A stretch of DNA of 64,000 bases from Schistosoma mansoni (GCF_000237925.1 NW_017386017.1:1178001-1242000), one strand, 5' to 3'; counted from the stretch's first letter, positions 1 to 13,229 are shown. Notes: generated by a model from the sequence alone, not told the origin. Numbers and translations are program-made.

Positions 1-164
1 CTTACAGTTAAACAGTTCAAGTACCAAATCTACTAACAATATGTCGGTGTTGAGTAGGCAGAAGTAAACGGTGATTCGTTGTTGTTTCCAGATAATTCGA
101 GAGATGATCAGACAGATATCTGATTCGAAAGGAGACAATGAATTCATAGAATAAAAACGTATAA

Positions 165-440
165 TATGATTTTGAAACTCCAGATATAAGAAGTGACAAA
201 AAAGTAGATGCATTCACGCCATTACGACTTATTCTGAGCCATTCCACTTAAAGTCTCCAACCATCAGTGAAGATAATAGTACGAATCCTAACCGGGTAGT
301 TTACAGCTACTTCATAGACTGATGCTACATTTTAGTTTAACCGCCTCTAACTTTCTTCCAATCTACTAGACCAGCCAGCATCCCACACTGAGATATGCGG
401 TTGTTAAACATACATGACATCTATTCGCGCAATAGATGAC
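165..440. repeat. Diverged interspersed repeat, copy 1
   Basis: Co-linear with 56310-56580 through words such as GTCTCCAACCATCAGT versus GTCTCCGACCATTAGT and CATTTTAGTTTAACCG versus CATCTTAGTTTGACGG. Coding content not recognised. Confidence 0.5.
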
Positions 441-679
441 ATGACTGCAGCAATAGTCTGGTCCGATAATTTTGTTCAAAGTACTCATTTTCATTTTTCA
501 TAATTATCCATTTCAATAATGCTTAAGTGGAAATATAAGGTGATTCACATTAGAAAACTTTGCTATTTGTAAAGATACTGTGTACGCTAAACCAAAAATG
601 TCACGCAATGTCAAATGATATGTAACACTGTATTATTAATTTTCTGCTATTATTATTATTATTTGTTTATCAATAATAG

Positions 680-3600
680 ACATTGTGTAGCAGTGAATTT
701 CAGAATAATCATCCAGGTAGTCGTCCTTTGTGCATTGAATTTCTGCAGCCTGACAGCTGGGAAAGAGGTCATGTTGAAGCACGTATTGTAAGTTCTTAAC
801 ATTCATTGTAATTACTTTGCCTGGTATATATATATTAAATGTCTACATTAAACCTTTATTTCTTCGTGTCTATTCCCATTTTCATATTTCATCTGTAAAT
901 ATATTAAGTTGGTTAATAATACGCTAAACAAATTTGTCGTACACAGTAACATTCGAAGCAAAATCTTACATATTACCAGCTATGCAAACTAACCAATTTG
1001 TAGACTGCCAAACCAATAGATTAAAAACTGTTTATGCAAATTATAGTGGTTTTCAACTTAACTGTGGTGTTTGTATGAACTAATGATTCCTTTGTACGAA
1101 ATGAATGCTTGATTTCGAATGGCAAATACAATACTTTCGTTAGTGCTCATCTAGTTCTGTCTACTTAGATTGAGCTATTTCCGGAATTCCTAGTTTGTAC
1201 AATAATTCAAATACTCCCAATCATCACATTAACCATCTAGTTTACTTCATAGAGTAACCTTATTTAGACAACCATTGCAAACTAGGAAGCGCTAGACTGT
1301 TGTCTTTTCTCAGCAAGAGAATTCCTTACTGTTGCAATCCACAATTCGACTGGGAATTGAACATAGAACCTGTAGGTCTCAGCTAGCACTTAACGTCTAG
1401 ACCACTAAGTCGGCTTCCGGTAGTTTGCATTTCTAACTTTACGGTTCTCAATGGTTGCTTAACTAAGGTCGGTATTAAAACTGTAAAGCCCAGCAATCTC
1501 AGCAAACTTTCTGTACACATAAATAATAAGCGCTTATATACACCAACAGAAATGAATGAATACTTTAGAAACAGGGATAATAACTTCGCAGTTGAAACAC
1601 TTCGATCTTGTTTTCTTAGTTTCTAGGTACAACTTAGCTTCATCTTCCATTTGGGTAACCGGTTTCTATTATCAGTAACCACATCTAAAAGTCTAATTCA
1701 CAAATTCTACTAGGTTCTCACTGAGTTGTGTCGTTTTCTTAAGAGAGAATTAAACTGACTAGCAATGATAATGATGATAATAATAGCATCTTGGAATCAT
1801 GCATTCCGCTATTACTATTATATTAAGAATCCGAATTATATATATGCATACTTCCTTTAATGTTCAAATAAACATTTTCTCATTTTATCTGTGTCACAAG
1901 AAAATAAATATATATGCCAATTAGAGACTGACCAGTTGCAGTCCTAAAAACATCAATGGGAAGATTCAAACAAACAATACTAATTGAATTTAAATTGTGT
2001 TTGATTATTTCTTACAGGTTTCTGCAATATTAACACCTTTTCGTACAGTTAGCAATGCTATGATGTCTGTTCCAGATACATTGGCTGATGGTTTAAATAA
2101 GATTTTTGCTAATAAAAATTTTCCAACATCCAATTCACCTATTCTTTCGCGTAATGATGAAATGATGAAAAAATCCAGTGAGTTTGAATTACAAGAATCA
2201 TTGGATATGTCATTAGAATCATCAAAAAGTTCTGATTCATATGATTATGTAAGTGTAAAGTTTATTTATACTAGTTTTCTATACTTTCCCATATATCGAT
2301 GTTTGAAGTTAAAAGAAAACGCTTTGTGTCGCCCCATGTTTCAAACTAGAAATCGTCATCAGATTTCTAGTCTGCCAATCTCTACAGTTATGTGACTGGG
2401 TTCCCAACTAGTATTCAATTTCCTTTCATTCACAAAATGTTTAACCTGATTGTTATGTGAATGAACTGTTATTCACACTAACTATCGAATGTGATGTTTT
2501 CTACTCAGTCGAAAATTGAACAGAACTACATAAAGTAGATTGACTGTTTGATTCATAATTAAACTGTCCCTATTTGTCCTAGTTGTAAGATTCTGTTATT
2601 CGTGTAGAATCTATGCAAGAATTCTAATTCAAACATTAAGCTGCGTGAAAAATAGAAGGCGATTCGTTTAGAAGTACGGTACCATCATAAAAATAATAAT
2701 TAACTAAGTAATCAATTTAAGAAAACCTGACCATGAAGTGTCATCGTTTTAGACCAAATTTTCAAACCATAACTATAATGGCTGATCTATGTCTTTGAAA
2801 CTATTGAATAACAGCAAAACCACAAGATTACTGCAAGTTCGAAAATAGCACATGACTTTACCAGATAGAAAAATATCAACAGTTAAATATGTAATAAATA
2901 GTTTAAGTATTCCTACTATAAGTGTTAAGAACTGCATTTGATGATTCTTCGTTAAAGCAAAAGGTATTGAGTTCAAGTCCATGTTTGAACACTGGGATTT
3001 AGTTGATGTGTCCTAAATAGGACAATACATATCCTTTATTTTACTGCTAGCCACAATTCAACTGTACTAAATGAAGGAGTTAACAAAACTTACGTAGGTA
3101 CTGTGTTTGAAAAAATAGGTGGACTAAACGTGAGCAATAAGATTTCAAAAGACATGCTCTCAAAATGTAAATGCGATTGTCTCAGGATTAGTATTCCTTC
3201 CCCTCTCATCGACATAAACCGTCATTTAGAATAGCTGCATTTTGCAAACCTAGATTAAGTACACAATATCAGATTGGTGAATTATGACGGTAACTTATTT
3301 ATTTATTTATTTAAACACATAAATAGTGGTACAAAGGGGCACCAGATAAACATGCGCCACACAAATCTTATTTGATTTGTGTGAGGGCTGTGATACTGCC
3401 CAGGTGCCCAAATCGAAGCACGTGGTTTTCTTAGGGGGACACACCCAGAGCCTTCGAACAAAAGGTCTGATCCACAAGGTAGTGGAGCATCGTGAGGCGA
3501 TGCATTCCCATGGTAGCCGGTGACCAACGATTGATTCCTACGACATTTGTTCCTTCAGGATACTGGAGCCAGCCCATGTGCACCATTGGTTTGGAATCAG

Positions 3601-6600
3601 GGTTTTCCAACTCCACTAGGTGGACTTTCCGTGTCCACCAACCCGGTTAAAGCGCCGGACATTCGCTTTTCGTCCTCTCGATTTTGTAAACAACACTCCC
3701 GCCAAGATGAGGCAGTGAGTAGGACTTCCCTGACAGAGGCTATATATTCGCGTGGCCATGTGAGAGCATTTCGAGAGGAAGGGCGGACTCTCCCCACTCT
3801 CGGCCGTACCAGGACATTTGGGGGCATTACGGTAACTAGTTCAATACTTTTTCATACACTTTTTCTCAAAATCGTTTATCAACCATTTATGCGTTGTTCG
3901 AGGTAAACCATGGCGGGTTAATGACTGCATATATATATCCAAGTACAGCGAATATAATAGAATAACTTATGTGTAAAATTGATTCCAGTTTCGTTCCATT
4001 TTGAGTCCACTTTTTGACTGTTTTGTACTGTATGTGTTTTTGTGTTCATGTACTCCCATTCTGGCCTATATCCAGCTCTTGATCGTTTGATTAGACAATA
4101 AATTCGAGTGTCAACTGGTCTACTCATATAGTAATGTGTATCATATGCTTCCTCAAATAATAATAGGATTATAAATAAAAGTCTGCATTTTTTGTTATAA
4201 CAATGTGTTGTACAGTTTATATGAATTAAGTTTCAAATCTATTTCCTACGTCTACTACATCTATAGTTCTAATTTTATTCCGTTTTTGCGGAAATATCCA
4301 TTTCCGTATCATTGACTAATGTTTACCCCACCTTGCCTTCTCGTGGCGGGGGTGTTGTTTACAAAATCGAGAGGACGAAAAGCGAATGTCTGGCAGTTTA
4401 ACCGGATTGGTGGACACGGAAAGTCCACCTAGTGGAGTTGGAAAACCCTGATTCCAAACCAATGGTGCACATGGGCTGGCTCCAGTATCCTGAAGGAACA
4501 AATGTCGTAGGAATCAATCGTTGGTCACCGGCTACCATGGGAATGCATCGCCTCACGATGCTCCACTACCTTGTGGATCAGACCTTTTGTTCGAAGGCTC
4601 TGGGTGTGTCCCCCTAAGAAAACCACCAGTTTCGGTCTGGGAATCCCGGCAGTATCACAGCTCTCACACAAATCAAATGAGATTTGTGCGGCGCATATGT
4701 ATTCGGTGCCCCTTTGTACCAATATTTGTGTTTAAATAAATAAATAATAACCCTACATATTTGCATTCACTAGATTTCTTGGGATTTTATTGTTTGATTG
4801 TTTTGTTTTAATACGTTTTACAGAATGTTCGAGATGAAACACCAATTCAAATTTTATTCTTATTAGTCGATGAAATATTTGATTTACATAGAGAAAGTCA
4901 ATTTACGAGACAAGGAAATTTCGCTATATTACGCAAAATATTCCAAACATTTTTTGGTATTCGAGTTAATAAAATGATCATTGCCAAAGTAAGTTGTGAC
5001 ATATATTCTTGTATGTTCGTATGTACCTTCGTTTTGGGGTTGATCTTCATCGTGCTGTTTAGGTATCTGATCATACTACATGAATTATTTGTACACAGTG
5101 GCTGTCATATGTAGGTTGATGAACAGTTAACTATGAAATATCGCTATTACGTGTGTATACTGATAAACAATGCATGCTGCAGCAGATAAACTCTTTGTAG
5201 TTTGTGTGAAATTTAATCCAATAAAATTTGATTGTAGCTCAGTAAGGACGTACATATACGAATATTTTGCTTTAAGTTTCACTATATATGAGTGCTATTA
5301 AAAATTGCCTTCATAAGTGTTCTAATCGATGTAGAATATTGAATGAACCTCGTGTACTTTGACCACTGGGCTGATTTCTGCACAAATAAAGGCTCAAGAA
5401 ATAAGAAAAGAAAACTTGTTGAAATACTCTGTGCTGAGAATTCTATATTGTACCTAAAATATAATATTGAATAAAGCCACTAGTAATAATAATAATAATT
5501 GATTACATTATTATTAGTATGGGTTTTGGTAATTCCTTTATCGACAATTGAGTCCCGATACATTGAGCTAACGAGTTCTAAATAGGATGAAACAGGCTTC
5601 TTGGATTCCATTGTATTATATTTGAAGCGTTTCGAATTCACTAGTCAGCGAACGGAACAAAGACTTATGACCAGAGACCGATAAGCTAGCTATTCTAACG
5701 CGTCCCAGACCCAGCTAACTAGAGTAAGAAGTCCAGGTTGGAAGCGAGGAAATTATATTCCGTAAGCAGCCAGAAGCACAGCAATCGTAAGGGAAAAAAA
5801 ATCAAACGTAAATACACAGCATAAAATTGTCCTTGGGCATCATTACAAAATAGCACACTAAAAGATACAACGGACCAATAGCGTTTAAGATATTTTACAA
5901 GTAGGAAATACGACTCGAAGGTGAAAAGAGCGCTTTCAGCGCGAAAACAAAGAAATTCAAATTTTCAAAATAAAATTACAAAAAAAGGCCATTTACCAAA
6001 TGAGTTCTGGGGATTTAACATCCCCAAAACATTATTATCCATTATTCATCTGTTAAGAATATTGATATCATGAATGATTTTTATATCAAATTATACAAGG
6101 AAACAAAATTGCTTGTCTTTTCTATTACTCAGTATATTTTTTTGTTTTTAAAAAAGGCTTGTGAATGGACTAGTGCACCAAAGATCACTCAACTAATTAC
6201 TTATTTACGTGATTATTTTTGGCCTCCCAAAAATAAATCATCAAATACTACAGCTTTAACTGAACGTGACAAAGAGATGAAATTACGTACTCGTGTTCTT
6301 TGTAGAACTGTACTACTGGGAAGTGTTTCTGGTAGGTAAAATGTTTGTTGTCTTTTTGTTCTGGTTATCCACATAGTTCTAAAGGTATGGTCAATATTTA
6401 TTTCTACTGTGTTCAACCTTCGAACTTATGCATCAAAGTGTCCTTCTAGTATGACTAACTGCAACTGAATGTTCTACTTTTTGGAGTATCACTAATAAAT
6501 TTAGACCTCTAAATTGTTCTTATTTTAAGATGGAGACCATAAATTGACGTTGATATTCTTCGTAATTATGATGCAAAGACTGCAATTACAGCGCATATTT

Positions 6601-9600
6601 ACCCACTCTATATAAATGTATAAATTTGTATTACTAGGAGTTAATGACAAGTATTCAGGGATGATTGTTGTTGTGATGTGTGGTATTCGAAATCTGTTAC
6701 TGATACACGGTATGCTGTGTGCTACCCCCCCCAACTGACTACTTGGGCGAGAAAGTGTACTAGGCCACTAAATAAAATGCACAAATACTCATTTATGTAT
6801 ATATATACCATTCTATTCTCAGGAAATTGACCGCAATGAAATGCACCTGACTTTTATAACACTTAAAAACAAGGGATATTAAAGCGAACGGTTGTTTTCT
6901 ATAACTTTATTATCAAGCTCTACAGTTATAATAATCAAAACAAAGCATGCCAGCGACCTTCTCAACACAACTTGTTCCTAGGCAACAAATCAAAGATAAA
7001 ATATTGATCATGAGATTTTCCATATATACATACTAAGTTGCCTGCTCCTGTGTAAGTATTTACGTAGCTCTACTCAGTTTTTATCCTTGAGTTCTCTAGA
7101 ACATGGTATGGTTTAAGGAAAGGATTTTACAAAATCTATTAACAGAACCAATCTTTCTTATTTGGTAGATAACAAACATCACCTTAAATATATGAAGCTT
7201 TCTCAGCTTTGTATCGAGTCCCCAACAGGCTGTTTAAAGAAGCGAGATTATGACTTATCTACGTAGTGTAAGCCATTGGAATCAATTCCAAAAGATCTAA
7301 CTTAAGTTTCCAAAAGAGGTATTTTCAACAACAGTGTTTACTTTGGTTCACTATTGAATCACCAACCAAATGTTGTAAACCTTTACCATTCCTATTGTAA
7401 TTCGTTTTACGTTCATCTTCTTATTGTCCTGTTCTTGATTTGTAATTTCGTCTTTCTTGATTCAGCCGGACTTATTATTATAATTGCCCGGATAACAGCT
7501 TATTTGTTTCACATTACACTCACATAACTTTAATATTTATTTATTATTCCACAGAATTTATTTTCCTACCCTGTTTGTTAAATTGTTACATCCTTGATCT
7601 GTCGACCCACTTTCGTGCCGAGGCTAACTTGTCTAATGTAGATTAAGACCTTGACGCGATAGGCTGACTGGTTTAACCTCGAGGCTAGTACGCGTGAGTT
7701 CGAAATGGGGGTAGAGAGAAGAAAACTATTCTATCACCTGATTGGCTGACAGGCACGCACGAGAGAGAAGACAAGACAACTGAAACACTACTCGCTTTAT
7801 TCCAAAAACCGATCTGGTACCCAAATTCAGATTAGTGTAAAAAAAAAATACATGAATAAATAGATGACTAACTGGACCACAACGTACAATAATAAGGAAA
7901 ATACAATTATATCCAAAACTGGGGGATTATAGTAGAATAAAGAGTACAAAAGGTTACATCTAAGTTACAATAGCTTTGGAATAGAAAAGGCTATGGCAGT
8001 GAATTATACATCAAACGAAAGCTTATGATCTGTAGAATAGACTAGGGAAGAAACTAAATGTTAAAGTTTTACAAGCTTTGAATTAAATGAAATAATGTCC
8101 CCAAAAATAGCTTCCGTAGTTTGTTAAGGCTTCTTGTTTCTCTGTTCACATCATAAATGATCGTTCTTATTTATAAACTAAAATTTTTTAAAGTATTTGT
8201 ACTACAACAGATGCAAATCTTCACCACTTTTTGACCGCATAACATTGTCCAATAAACTTATTTACATTTCCCTTATTTTGCCTATTCAATACAATAATTA
8301 TGAACTTATAACTGTGGAGCTTGATGATGATGTTATTAAAAACAATAGTTGGTTGCAGTATTTTTTTTTGTTTTCGAATATTCTACGAAGGCCTTCAAAT
8401 ATTTACATATTCTTCCTATTTATATCCTTTACGTTATCTATTTTTCCATTTGTTGCTGATTCTTTCTGAATCATTGTATATTGGGTACTTCGGCAACGCT
8501 CCCGATGTCACGTAGACCACTACTACTAATGTAATTTCTTTTTTAGCCACTTCAAGAAAGAGTATCCCTTCTCAGTGAATGTAACAAAGAAATAACAACT
8601 TCCCATACATCACCTCTAATATGATTCGTGATGACCTTCAAATAAAAATATCCAGCATTCTCTACTGTGCATTATCATGTGTTAAACCTCACATTTTGAA
8701 TTGTTCTATAATAAAATAATAATTTCACTTAGTATTATTTGTTTGAATCTTCCCATTGATGTTTTAGGACTGCAACTGGTTAGTCTCTAATTGGCATATG
8801 TGCATACTGTGCGTATTGCCTCGATATAGCCTAAATTCACAAGCATGGTAAGCAAAGATGGATAGTGGCTAGCAGTGGAATCCAGTTTGACGCTTGTTTC
8901 GTCCCATTTGGGACTCGTCAGCTGGATGTACCTGCATCTCAGAGTTGATGTTCACTCTGAGACTCGAACCCAGTACCTTTCGCTCCAAATGCCATCGCGT
9001 TATCCACTCGGCCACTGAGTCCTGATAGCCACATGCTTGTGCAATGGGGTGAAGTTTAATTTCACTTAGTATTATTTGTTTGAATCTTCCCATAATAATT
9101 GTTTTCGAAATCTACTAGCATTATCTGTAGAACCATTGAAAATCGGAGTACACTGAATAGTCAGTAGTGTTTATATTTCCAACATCAGGCATAATTGAAC
9201 TGAAGATATTTAAGTTTCGTAGCAAGCACAATACCAACGAATTAGTTAGATTTCAGATCAGAGGGGGTCTTGTGGAGAATTTAGTATTTTCACAGTTGAA
9301 TTCATGGGTCAATTGAAGCTAGACCACCATCTAAAACCTGGAAGCACTGGACGGCCGTTTCGCCCTATTATGGGACTCCTCAGTAGTGCGCGTACACGAT
9401 CCCGCACTAGGACGAAACGGCTGTCTAGTGCTTCCAGGTTTTCGATGGTGATCTAGTTAGATTTCAACAATATATCTATTGAACTAAAGTTGGTTGGTTT
9501 ATGACTTAATGTAATTTTCATCTTCAATTATTTTACTACTCTAATTTTAATTTAGTAATATTATGTTACATAAGTAAATATGTACACATAATTTTGATTA

Positions 9601-9799
9601 TAATTTTTTAGAGGAATTTGCACAATTTCTTGGAAATGAAACTACTCGTCGTGGTGTTTCATGTGTATTCAATATGCTTCAAGAAGAACGTTTCAATCGT
9701 AGATTTGTACATACAGTATTAGAAGCATTTCTATGTCAATTATTTCGACCATATCATGATATTGGGAAGCTATTTATGAAAAAAATTTATGCCCATTAA
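680..9799 (+). CDS. SNX13: Sorting nexin 13-like protein, C-terminal part (5' exons outside or not found)
   Basis: Endosomal sorting nexin; the family binds phosphoinositides through a PX domain and links endosome/ER membranes. Visible exons: 680-787, 2018-2248, 4824-4988, 6157-6331, 9612-9799, all with AG/GT borders and phases that join into 288 codons plus TAA. Exon 1 ends a PX domain (motif IEFLQPDSW). Exon 2 is a linker (ILTPFRTVSNAMMSVPD). Exons 3-5 form the nexin-C domain: FLLVDEIFDL, ACEWTSAP, RDYFWPP, the run RDKEMKLRTRV that is nearly SNX13-specific, GNETTRRGV and a FNMLQEERFNRR segment. Upstream PXA/RGS exons are not in the window. The first acceptor (679) is a weak one and the least certain border. 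Introns hold the 520-bp retroposon, an LTR copy and SINEs. SNX25 is the nearest alternative name. Confidence 0.85.
1270..1415 (-). repeat. Possible tRNA-derived SINE remnant
   Basis: Minus strand reads CGACTTAGTGGTCTAGACG (A-box-like) then TGTTCAATTCCCAG (B-box-like). No hammerhead motif beyond it. Confidence 0.4.
1911..1994 (+). mobile_element. Sm-alpha-type SINE, head fragment next to a splice acceptor
   Basis: Matches the head of the SINE copy at 8.7-9.1 kb (GGGAAGATTCAAACAAACAA). It ends about 23 bp before the acceptor at 2017 of the SNX13-like exon 2018-2248. Confidence 0.65.
3296..3828 (-). mobile_element. 520-bp retroposon, full copy 1
   Basis: Full-length member of an unclassified retroposon family: head GCCCCCAAATG..CCTGGTACGGCCGAGAG, body with AACCCTGATTCCAAACCAAT and TCACCGGCTACCATGGGA, tail TGTTTAAATAAATAAATAAA. 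Flanked by ACGGTAACT at 3287-3295 and 3829-3837. Inside a SNX13-like intron, inverted relative to copy 2. Confidence 0.85.
4325..4746 (+). mobile_element. 520-bp retroposon, 5'-truncated copy 2
   Basis: Starts at the CCTTGCCTTCTCGTGGC block, lacking the first ~115 bp, and ends in the TAAATAAATAA tail. Shares a 220-bp tract with copy 1 that looks identical and carries variants not seen in other copies. Confidence 0.85.
5612..6031 (-). mobile_element. Older LTR copy, same family as 44434-44841
   Basis: Reverse complement matches the 44.4 kb LTR along its length (e.g. GAGTTCTGGGGAT, AGCGCTTTCAGCG, CCAATAGCGTTTAAGA). No target duplication is clear. Sits in the SNX13-like intron before exon 6157. 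Confidence 0.7.
6332..8725. other. SNX13-like intron sequence without recognised content
   Basis: AT-rich, with short homopolymers. A weak B-box-like GAGTTCGAAATGG lies near 7698. No coding blocks recognised. Confidence 0.4.
8726..9093 (-). mobile_element. Sm-alpha-type SINE with hammerhead ribozyme
   Basis: Minus-strand tRNA-derived retroposon: pol III A-box-like CAGTGGCCGAGTGGAT, B-box-like GGTTCGAGTCT, then a hammerhead and tail. The 32-bp block with TTAGTATTATTTGTTTGAATC occurs directly at both ends (8726-8757, 9060-9091), suggesting a dimer or tandem insertion. Confidence 0.82.
8880..8927 (-). ncRNA. Hammerhead ribozyme (Sm-alpha type), probably weakened
   Basis: Stem I ATCCAG/CTGGAT, core CTGACGA, stem II GTCCCAAATGGGAC, GAAAC, and a GTC cleavage triplet. 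Three extra bases (AAA) between GTC and the stem I strand depart from the known Schistosoma ribozyme. Confidence 0.7.
9257..9455 (-). mobile_element. Second hammerhead SINE family, head-to-head pair
   Basis: Minus copy (9257-9392) with ribozyme 9344-9389 (core CTGAGGA, GAAAC, CCGTC), fused directly to a plus-strand partial copy (AGGACGAAACGGCTGTCTAG onward, 9413-9455). In the last SNX13-like intron. Confidence 0.7.
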
Positions 9800-10314
9800 A
9801 ATGTGGACGAGCATGTCGTTCACATAAATGATGTGTTTAAATGAAACGTACAATATTCACTTCGAAGAATTTTTTTCTTAAAGACTCTACTTCTTGATTA
9901 CATCAATAGAATGATTTCAAGAAATATATAGAGAATTCATTCAGTGTACACACATGTTTAGTGAGACAATCTGTTCACAGTTTTTTGGGAGTGTATGGGT
10001 TGATTCTCTAGACATAGTCATATTATCTGTTTATTCTCTTCATTGTCATTCGCTTGTGCGACTCCGTCTAGTATGTATTATAATATATTACCTACTAATA
10101 TTCTTATGTAACTATTATGGAAAGAACTTCTTTGACTTCATTTTAACACGTATAAACTCCCATAGATAACTTATGAACTAAACGATATGAAATGTATTAC
10201 TTTACGTGATCATCAATAACTTTGGAGTTTGCGTGCAACCTCATCATTTGATCTGATTCCTTGGATAGATTTATAATAGTATTGTTACATATGATTAAGA
10301 TCATGAGTCAACTA

Positions 10315-10352
10315 TATAGAATCACTGAAATCTCCACAAAACCCCCCTTCTG
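10315..10352 (+). repeat. 3' tail fragment of the second hammerhead SINE family
   Basis: ACTGAAATCTCCACAAAACC resembles the tail of the copies at 39.7 and 47.85 kb. Confidence 0.45.
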
Positions 10353-10955
10353 ACATATCATTAAACTTGTTATTAGTTTTAATTGATAGCAGTCTGTGAT
10401 CAAATAGTTATTTCCCTATATTCTTTTATAACTTATTTCACATCAATGAATCCCTAAATCATCATACTATTGATCATTGTATAATGACCCATAAGTTTTT
10501 TGTTTTCTAATCTCCTTTCATTTATCATTTTATTATGTATGCTTTGATTCAACTTAGCATAGTTGACACAATCAATCATCAATCGGTCTCTTCTCAATAC
10601 ATCTTATTTTAGTTGTCTGTCTTGAAAGTATTCCTGTAATCTCGAATAATTTGTACAGTATGTTGAATATCTCTTCTTTGTTTTCAATTGTCTATCTGAT
10701 TTCACCTATTTTTGTTGACTTTGTGTATATGACTGGGGGGGGGAATGGATGTCATTTCATCCGTTGTTGTTGTTTTCTTGAATGAACATGTGTAAAATTA
10801 GTTAGTATTCAATGGTCATCGTACCATAAACATGACTGTCTTTTGTTTTTATTGTTCACTGTTACTAAATGTAATATATTATTTAGTTATCTAACTGATT
10901 TATTCTTTTAAGTATTGTTTAGTTAGCTGAACTAATATTGACTACCTAACTGTGC

Positions 10956-10961
10956 AATAAA
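10956..10961 (+). terminator. Candidate poly(A) signal of the SNX13-like gene
   Basis: AATAAA about 1.16 kb after the stop codon at 9797-9799, before the next retroposon. Position fits a 3' UTR but no transcript evidence is available. Confidence 0.35.
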
Positions 10962-11068
10962 ATTGTGTTTTTAAAGACATGTTAAACATGTCAAAACTTT
11001 TCACTGAATAATCAGAAGTCTAAGATGGAATTATGATTTAGTTCCTTTGAATAGCAGGTAACTAGGTT

Positions 11069-11587
11069 GTCCTGGTACGGCTGAGAGTGGGGAGAGTCCG
11101 CTCTCCCTCTCCAAATGCTCTCATGGCCATACGTATATAGCCTCTGCCAGAGAAGTCCTACTCACTGCCTTCTCATGGCATTACTGTTGTTTACGAAATT
11201 GAGAGGAAGAAAAGCGAATGTCCGGCGATTCAATCGGGTTGGTGGACACGGTTAGTCCACCTACGAGAGTTGGAAAACCCTGGTTCCAAACCAATGGTGC
11301 ACATGGGCTGGCTCCAGTACCCTGATGGAACGAATGGCGTAGGAATCAATCGTTGGTCACCGGCTACCATGTGACTTCATCTCCTCACGATGCTCCACTG
11401 CCTTGTGAATCAGATCATTAGGTCAAAGGCTCCGGGTGTGGCCCCCTAAGAAAACCACCTGCTTCAGTTTGGGCACCTGGGCAGTATCACAGCCCTCACA
11501 CAAATCAAATGAGATTTGTGCGGCCCATATGTATCTGGTGCTTCCTTGTACCAATATTTATGTGTTTAAATAATTAATAATAATAAA
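11069..11587 (+). mobile_element. 520-bp retroposon, copy 3
   Basis: Near full length, missing the C-rich first bases; tail is TAATAATAAA. Flanked by TAACTAGGTT at 11059-11068 and 11588-11597. Lies downstream of the SNX13-like gene. Confidence 0.88.
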
Positions 11588-11597
11588 TAACTAGGTT

Positions 11598-13229
11598 TAA
11601 AATATTGATACCTTAGTTATATATAATCTTTTGGAATGTGAAAGTTAACCTACACGACGATTTAACTGCAGAAATAAATGTTAGTTTTTTTTCATAGAAA
11701 ATCTAAACTGTACAAACCACTGATTTTACTACTGTTGACTAATGAATAATGTGTTGCTCGTTCACGTTATTATCTGTTAATTAGAAAGTTATAAATCGTA
11801 CACCACTGAGATCCATTTTGATCTTCCTCATATATAGCTTTTTACGATTGATCAAGATGATCGGAAAATTTCTAGACAGGAAATCCGAACCTCCTGACAC
11901 TGCTTAGATCAACAGTCAATAAAATTATCTGCACTGATGCCAACTTGATATGTTGCCAACCAGCTTTTTATTACAGATACGAATTGCCAGGAAGCTTGGC
12001 ATATACTTGCGATTCCATATATCTACCTTGTTGTCGACCATACCAACTATATAGAAACCAAAATTCTTTCCTAAATAAGTTCTATACAAAAGCTTAAAAA
12101 AATTGTTATTTCGAAGCTAAATTGATAAATCCCTCCAAATAAAAATTACTTCGACAATGAATTTTTTCCGTAAAGTTGATATAGATGGAAACATTTAGTT
12201 ATCTACAGACATTTACTTGTCAATAAAATATCCATTACCTAGATCTATATTCCTAACGATAACAGTTATTCATAGCCAACATAAAGTCTAGCATTAATTT
12301 GCGCCAGCCCATGTTGCTTTACCATATTACCACAACGAGAAGAAACTAACGAGATGAGTAAAAATAGAGTTGAGATAATCAACTATATGCTTTAGTTTTC
12401 TTAACTGACCAGTAAATACCATTTGTTGATGGGAATCTGGATGAAAACTCTCTGCCCCGAGCATACTTTCTTGCCTTTAGACTAACGTCTTACGTTTTGG
12501 CCGAAGACACCCCTTGATTGAAAGTGATTAACCTTTGGCTGTGGTCCAAGTATTCAGTTCACACAGCGACAGACAAGCTCCTATCCTTGTTTAGACAACC
12601 AGTCATTAAACTAAGCACTCAAGAATTACCAGAGCACAATACAAATCAAATGGGAAATCATAGTTTACACAAGTCATAAGTGGCGGAGAACGGAACAGGT
12701 GAATAATTAACTCACAGTAATTAAGGGATAGTAAAATGTAGAGCAATAAGTGATGAGTCCAACGAGAGTTTACAGTACGGGGAGTGCAGATATAAAATGA
12801 CATTTCATAATTGTACAATAAAAATCTAGATAACAATTATCCGGAACATAGTTCCAAAAGTCACTACTTTTTCAACATTCCCTGTTACAACAATAGTAGT
12901 AGTATCAATTAGAGTGAGCAAGTGAAGAACACGGTCTGAGAAGTAGTAATGAAAACGTATGTAGGAAGGGGCACTGAAACTCTCTAGAGGAAGATAAGGA
13001 ATGATTGCATCTGCAACAGGTTCTGAACCATTTCCGCTAAGTAGTCCACCCACTAATCACGGGGTATGGGAATAAGATATATGCCAAAAGAACTTGACGC
13101 AAATATGTATAAGAACGAAAATAGGAGTTTATTCAGATTCTGCAAGAGATAATTTTATTATTTTTTGATGAGTCTACCAGAGCATGGTGGATCGACTGGT
13201 GAGTCATTATGTTTTGCTTATACTCAACT
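11598..13229. other. Intergenic, nothing recognised
   Basis: Between retroposon copy 3 and the possible RTE remnant; only short random open frames. May hide old repeat copies. Confidence 0.4.

Noticed and set aside
3431-4617. Identical 61-codon open frames in the two inverted retroposon copies as a conserved small protein
   Set aside because: The frames lie entirely inside the 520-bp repeat and are not kept open in the more diverged copies. Identity is explained by the near-identical DNA tract.
8940-9030. Canonical tRNA gene
   Set aside because: The A- and B-box-like motifs are the tRNA-derived head of a SINE followed by a hammerhead; no full cloverleaf with an acceptor stem was found. The same holds for 39.2, 47.6, 51.6 and 52.7 kb.
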